Source: Crambe crambe (lineage: Eukaryota; Porifera; Demospongiae; Poecilosclerida; Crambeidae). Taken from it: a stretch of 64,000 nucleotides of DNA. The notes under the pieces are model-generated. The model searched no databases. It was not told the origin of the DNA and saw nothing but the letters and a program-made list of their open reading frames with translations. The DNA lies in assembly GCA_963924555.1 (NCBI GenBank), contig OZ004590.1:6750001-6814000 (forward strand). The letters are read 5' to 3'. The position numbers and the translations under genes are program-made. Below are positions 61,282 to 64,000 of this stretch, piece after piece (position 1 is the stretch's first letter; the number at the start of each line of letters is the position of its first letter).

Positions 61282-63291
61282 TTAATGACGTGAAGCTTGC
61301 TCTAGAAGAAGTGGTCGAGCTTCTACCCTCCTATTGATCTCATCAAGTTGATGTTGATATCTGAGATGATTTTCTCTGTCCTTTTCCCTGTTTGTTAATT
61401 AAAAGATGGACTCCCTTTGAGGATAGCATTACAATTACACTCACCTAAACTTGTGCATCTTTTTTTCTCTTTCCTCCTCAAACCAAAGAGTAGGATCTGA
61501 ACTTTGGCTCTTCTCTGTCACCGATCTCCTAAGCTCCTTCTGTCGTTCTCTCTTAATTCTCTGTTCATCATCTTCCATAATTTCTTTCTGCATATTCTCT
61601 GCCAGCTTTTCCTGTGTCAGAGATTTCCTGAGTCTGGCAGTTTGTGTCATCTGGATAGGATAAACAGCAGAACAAGACTTTGGAATGCTACTTTTATGGG
61701 ACGGGATCCTTGGTGTAAAATCCTTAGGAACCTTTGACCTCTTTGCAGAAATAACTTCAGCCTGTAGATTGAATGGTTTTGTAATAGTTGTTAATTTTGA
61801 TTGTTTCCTTATGGCAAGCTCTTGCTGAAATCTAAAGTATGCTTTGTCATAATCAGGAACTTCGTGAGATACTTTAGGATGGAAGTAGCATTTCTCACTT
61901 GTTTCATTAGAGCATATTTTCTTTTCTTGAGCACGCTTTTTCTGAATCTCCATATTTTTAGGTAGTTTGGCACTAACCAAGAGCTCTTCTGCTCTCATCC
62001 TATTGGAAATCTTTCTGTACTCTTCTTGCTCCAACAAAAGCTCATCTGTCTTTGGATCAAGCACATGTGGTGGAATAGGTCTTGCCTTGAATTTATTCAT
62101 GCACTGCATTTTTTCTAGATCCAGACTCCGTTTGAGTAACTCTATATATTTCCTTTGCTGCTTCTCCTCATCTCTCTTCCAGAATTTGAAAGGTTTTTGA
62201 TTAGATTTCAATATCTGTTTAGTTTCCCTCTTCACTTGCTCTCTCCTCTGCTCATTCTTGGCATTCATCAGTTCATATAGAGGCAAAAATGTGCTGGCAG
62301 GTATGGGAGTAGCATGAAATTGCTTCCTAGTCTCTGCTTCTTCAGCAGCTTCTCTTTCCAGAGATTCTCTCTCTGCTTGTAACATACTTCTAGACTTCTT
62401 CCTGGGAGTTTTAGCCTCACGGACAGTCATATGAAAAGGCTCTGGAATTGTGATTCTTGGTCTCCATTTATCGGAATGCTCACTCTCTTTCACTTCAGAG
62501 TCACTACCTTGACTGTACTCTTCTACTGAAAAATTATCCCACATTTTCCCTACAGCTAGCAATCCAGAGGGGGCAAAGGGATCGGCATCAATGAGTGCTC
62601 TTGTCTCATCTTGACTTGATGGAGGACTTGATGACTCAACCCAACTCTGAAAGGACCTGTTATCTCCAGTGTCGCTTTCACTATCTTCAGAGTAAAATTT
62701 CTCTGGAGAGACATCCACTATTGAGACTTCAGCATTTTCATCTGTATAGTATTCAACTTCCTCGACTTCACCCACACCTTTGATTTCTCGTTCTTCTCCG
62801 ATTGCAGGGTCAGCATCTGTCAGCAGTTCATCATCATTTCCATAGTGATCATTTTCAGGAGATGAAGGTATGTATTCTTCCTGATTCTCATGCATAAAAT
62901 TCATTGACCTTGTGGGTTTGAAATATGTCAAAGCAGACAAGGCTTGGCGATGATCTTTTTGAAGATTCCTGATCTCCTTGAGGAGTAAAGAGTTACTTTC
63001 TGAGAGGGTTCTGAAGAGAACAGCATAATCACTGCTTGGCTCCGAGCTAAATGCTTGTTTAGCACGAGGAATGGCGTATGTTTTCCTTACAGAGAGAGAC
63101 TGGTTGTCTTTTGACATGGAGAATTCCTTATCTGGCGATATCACAGACCTTCGAGGTTGATGTTTGGGTTCTGATGAAGAAACAAAGAGTTGGGGCCTTT
63201 CAAACGAGGCGGGAGGAGTAACACAAGAATTTGTAAAGACGCTAAGATTGTGATCCGTAAGGGAGGACATTTTTGTTGCTAGTAGCAACAC
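61282..63291 (-). CDS. FAM161-family centrosomal/ciliary protein, 2 exons
   Basis: Exon 1 (63291-61445) and exon 2 (61387-61282) give about 650 residues. An alternative start, MSSLTDHNLS, lies 7 residues in. The N-terminal third is Ser/Glu-rich and acidic. The FAM161 core follows: IPEPFHMTVREAKTPRKKSR, FHATPIPASTFLPLYELMNA, KPFKFWKRDEEKQQRK, NKFKARPIPPHVLDPKTDEL, CYFHPKVSHEVPDYDKAYFR and KPFNLQAEVISAKRSKVPKD. Charged coiled-coil segments and an exon 2 ending EINRRVEARPLLLEQASRH complete it. These KPF and ARPIP blocks define the UPF0564/FAM161 family, whose vertebrate members bind microtubules at centrioles and the photoreceptor cilium. A versus B cannot be decided. Confidence 0.88.
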
Positions 63292-63427
63292 GCATTTGGC
63301 AAGGATCGCTTTATCGAAATGTCATAAGGTAAAGGGTCTCCAAAGATAAAAAAGACCATGCATTACACCATCGCTAAACAACTGACAGCAAATACACAAA
63401 CTAATTATTTGCTTCCACTTGAGTTGA

Positions 63428-63953
63428 TCAGCCAATGACAAGAGCCACAATAAAACTATAGAGTGAATAAATACTCTAATGTTACTTTTTTTCATGACTA
63501 TGACATATGCCAGCTTACCCATAGAGTGAGATGAAAAAAGTGATAAGATGATATGCAATCTTGACAAAAGTTTCTTTTTGAAAATGAGCTAGCATTCCTC
63601 GGTTTCTAATTTCTGTGGGGTCATAAACTCCCATGCTACCAGGTGGCAAAGTGGAGTACCTAGAAGGAATCTTATTACTTTTTGCATAGTATTTAAAATC
63701 ATGACAATAGAATTCACCTGTATATTAGATAAATTGATAGAGGGCAGAGAAGGAGAAATAAGAACCAGTGCCAAGTGAGGAGCAGCGAGACAGGAATGAT
63801 GGCTGCTCCAATTACCTCAGGCAACACCCACTATTCACAAATAGCATGTCAAAAGATATGTACAGTCTCTTCACACTCACTGACCTTATTCAGTCGCGTA
63901 CAGCCCTGTTTGGTGTTCAGAAAATCACAGTCTAGATCTGACAATAGGATTAT
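63428..63953 (-). CDS. CNIH4: Cornichon homologue 4-like, 3' portion (5' end outside window)
   Basis: Small ER membrane cargo receptor of the cornichon/Erv14 family, acting in COPII export. Four exons found by splicing on the minus strand: 63953-63885 (IILLSDLDCDFLNTKQGCTR, then LNK), 63830-63718 (WVLPEVIGAAIIPVSLLLTW, then HWFLFLLLCP), 63659-63519 (RYSTLPPGSMGVYDPTEIRN, then RGMLAHFQKE) and 63455-63428 (FIVALVIG, stop). All junctions have GT/AG and compatible phases. SDLxCD, the SMGVYDPTEI signature and the length fit CNIH4 better than CNIH1-3. The upstream exon(s) with the start codon were not found before position 64000. The gene ends 137 bp before the FAM161 start codon. Confidence 0.87.
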
Positions 63954-64000
63954 CTTGTAGAAAAAGTCAAAGAATTGAAAACATCATAAATTCAGCTAGC

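Overview
This window is nuclear DNA from an early-branching animal, most likely a demosponge; an Amphimedon-like genome is my best guess. That rests on the split animal genes with mostly 50-100 bp introns, intergenic gaps often under 150 bp, an AT-rich background and many short inverted-repeat elements. No rRNA, tRNA or CRISPR array was seen. The species call is inference.

Left block (1-9.2 kb): a CCT4 chaperonin subunit gene (-) and a sphingosine-1-phosphate phosphatase gene (+) share an 84-bp divergent promoter. An acetyl-CoA synthetase gene (+, ACS copy 1) follows. It lacks the N-terminal presequence found on its paralogue at 42 kb.

P450 block (9.2-23 kb): four tandem copies of a mitochondrial-clan-like cytochrome P450 gene lie head to tail. 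Copy 2 (11.4-14.2 kb) reads through. Copy 4 reads through but carries a hAT-like element and another repeat in its introns. Copy 1 has a shifted start and a stop before the haem loop. Copy 3 has many small deletions. A fifth, rearranged copy lies at 38-39.6 kb: part is inverted, and the C-terminal half is joined in frame to an unrelated coiled-coil-like sequence.

Repeat block (23-38 kb): divergent ~200-bp tandem repeats, minisatellites and purine/pyrimidine tracts surround an unrecognised multi-exon gene on the minus strand (about 35.8 to 32.4 kb). Its TATA-type promoter and first exon recur in opposite orientation at 30.4 kb. Copies of its cysteine-containing exon recur at 24.8, 25.3 and 31.7 kb. 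This small, apparently undescribed gene/repeat family is the most novel item here.

Right block (39.8-64 kb): the second acetyl-CoA synthetase (-, with a presequence), an ABCD4-like half transporter (-), and a divergent small DMAC1-like gene (+). Then come two tandem secreted VWC-type cysteine-rich genes (+) separated by nested inverted-repeat elements, the nuclear export receptor XPO1/CRM1 (-), a FAM161-family centrosomal gene (-), and the 3' part of a cornichon-4-like gene (-) cut by the window edge.

The conserved genes serve unrelated housekeeping roles. The only evident evolutionary links are the duplicated ACS genes flanking the P450 cluster and the duplicated VWC pair.
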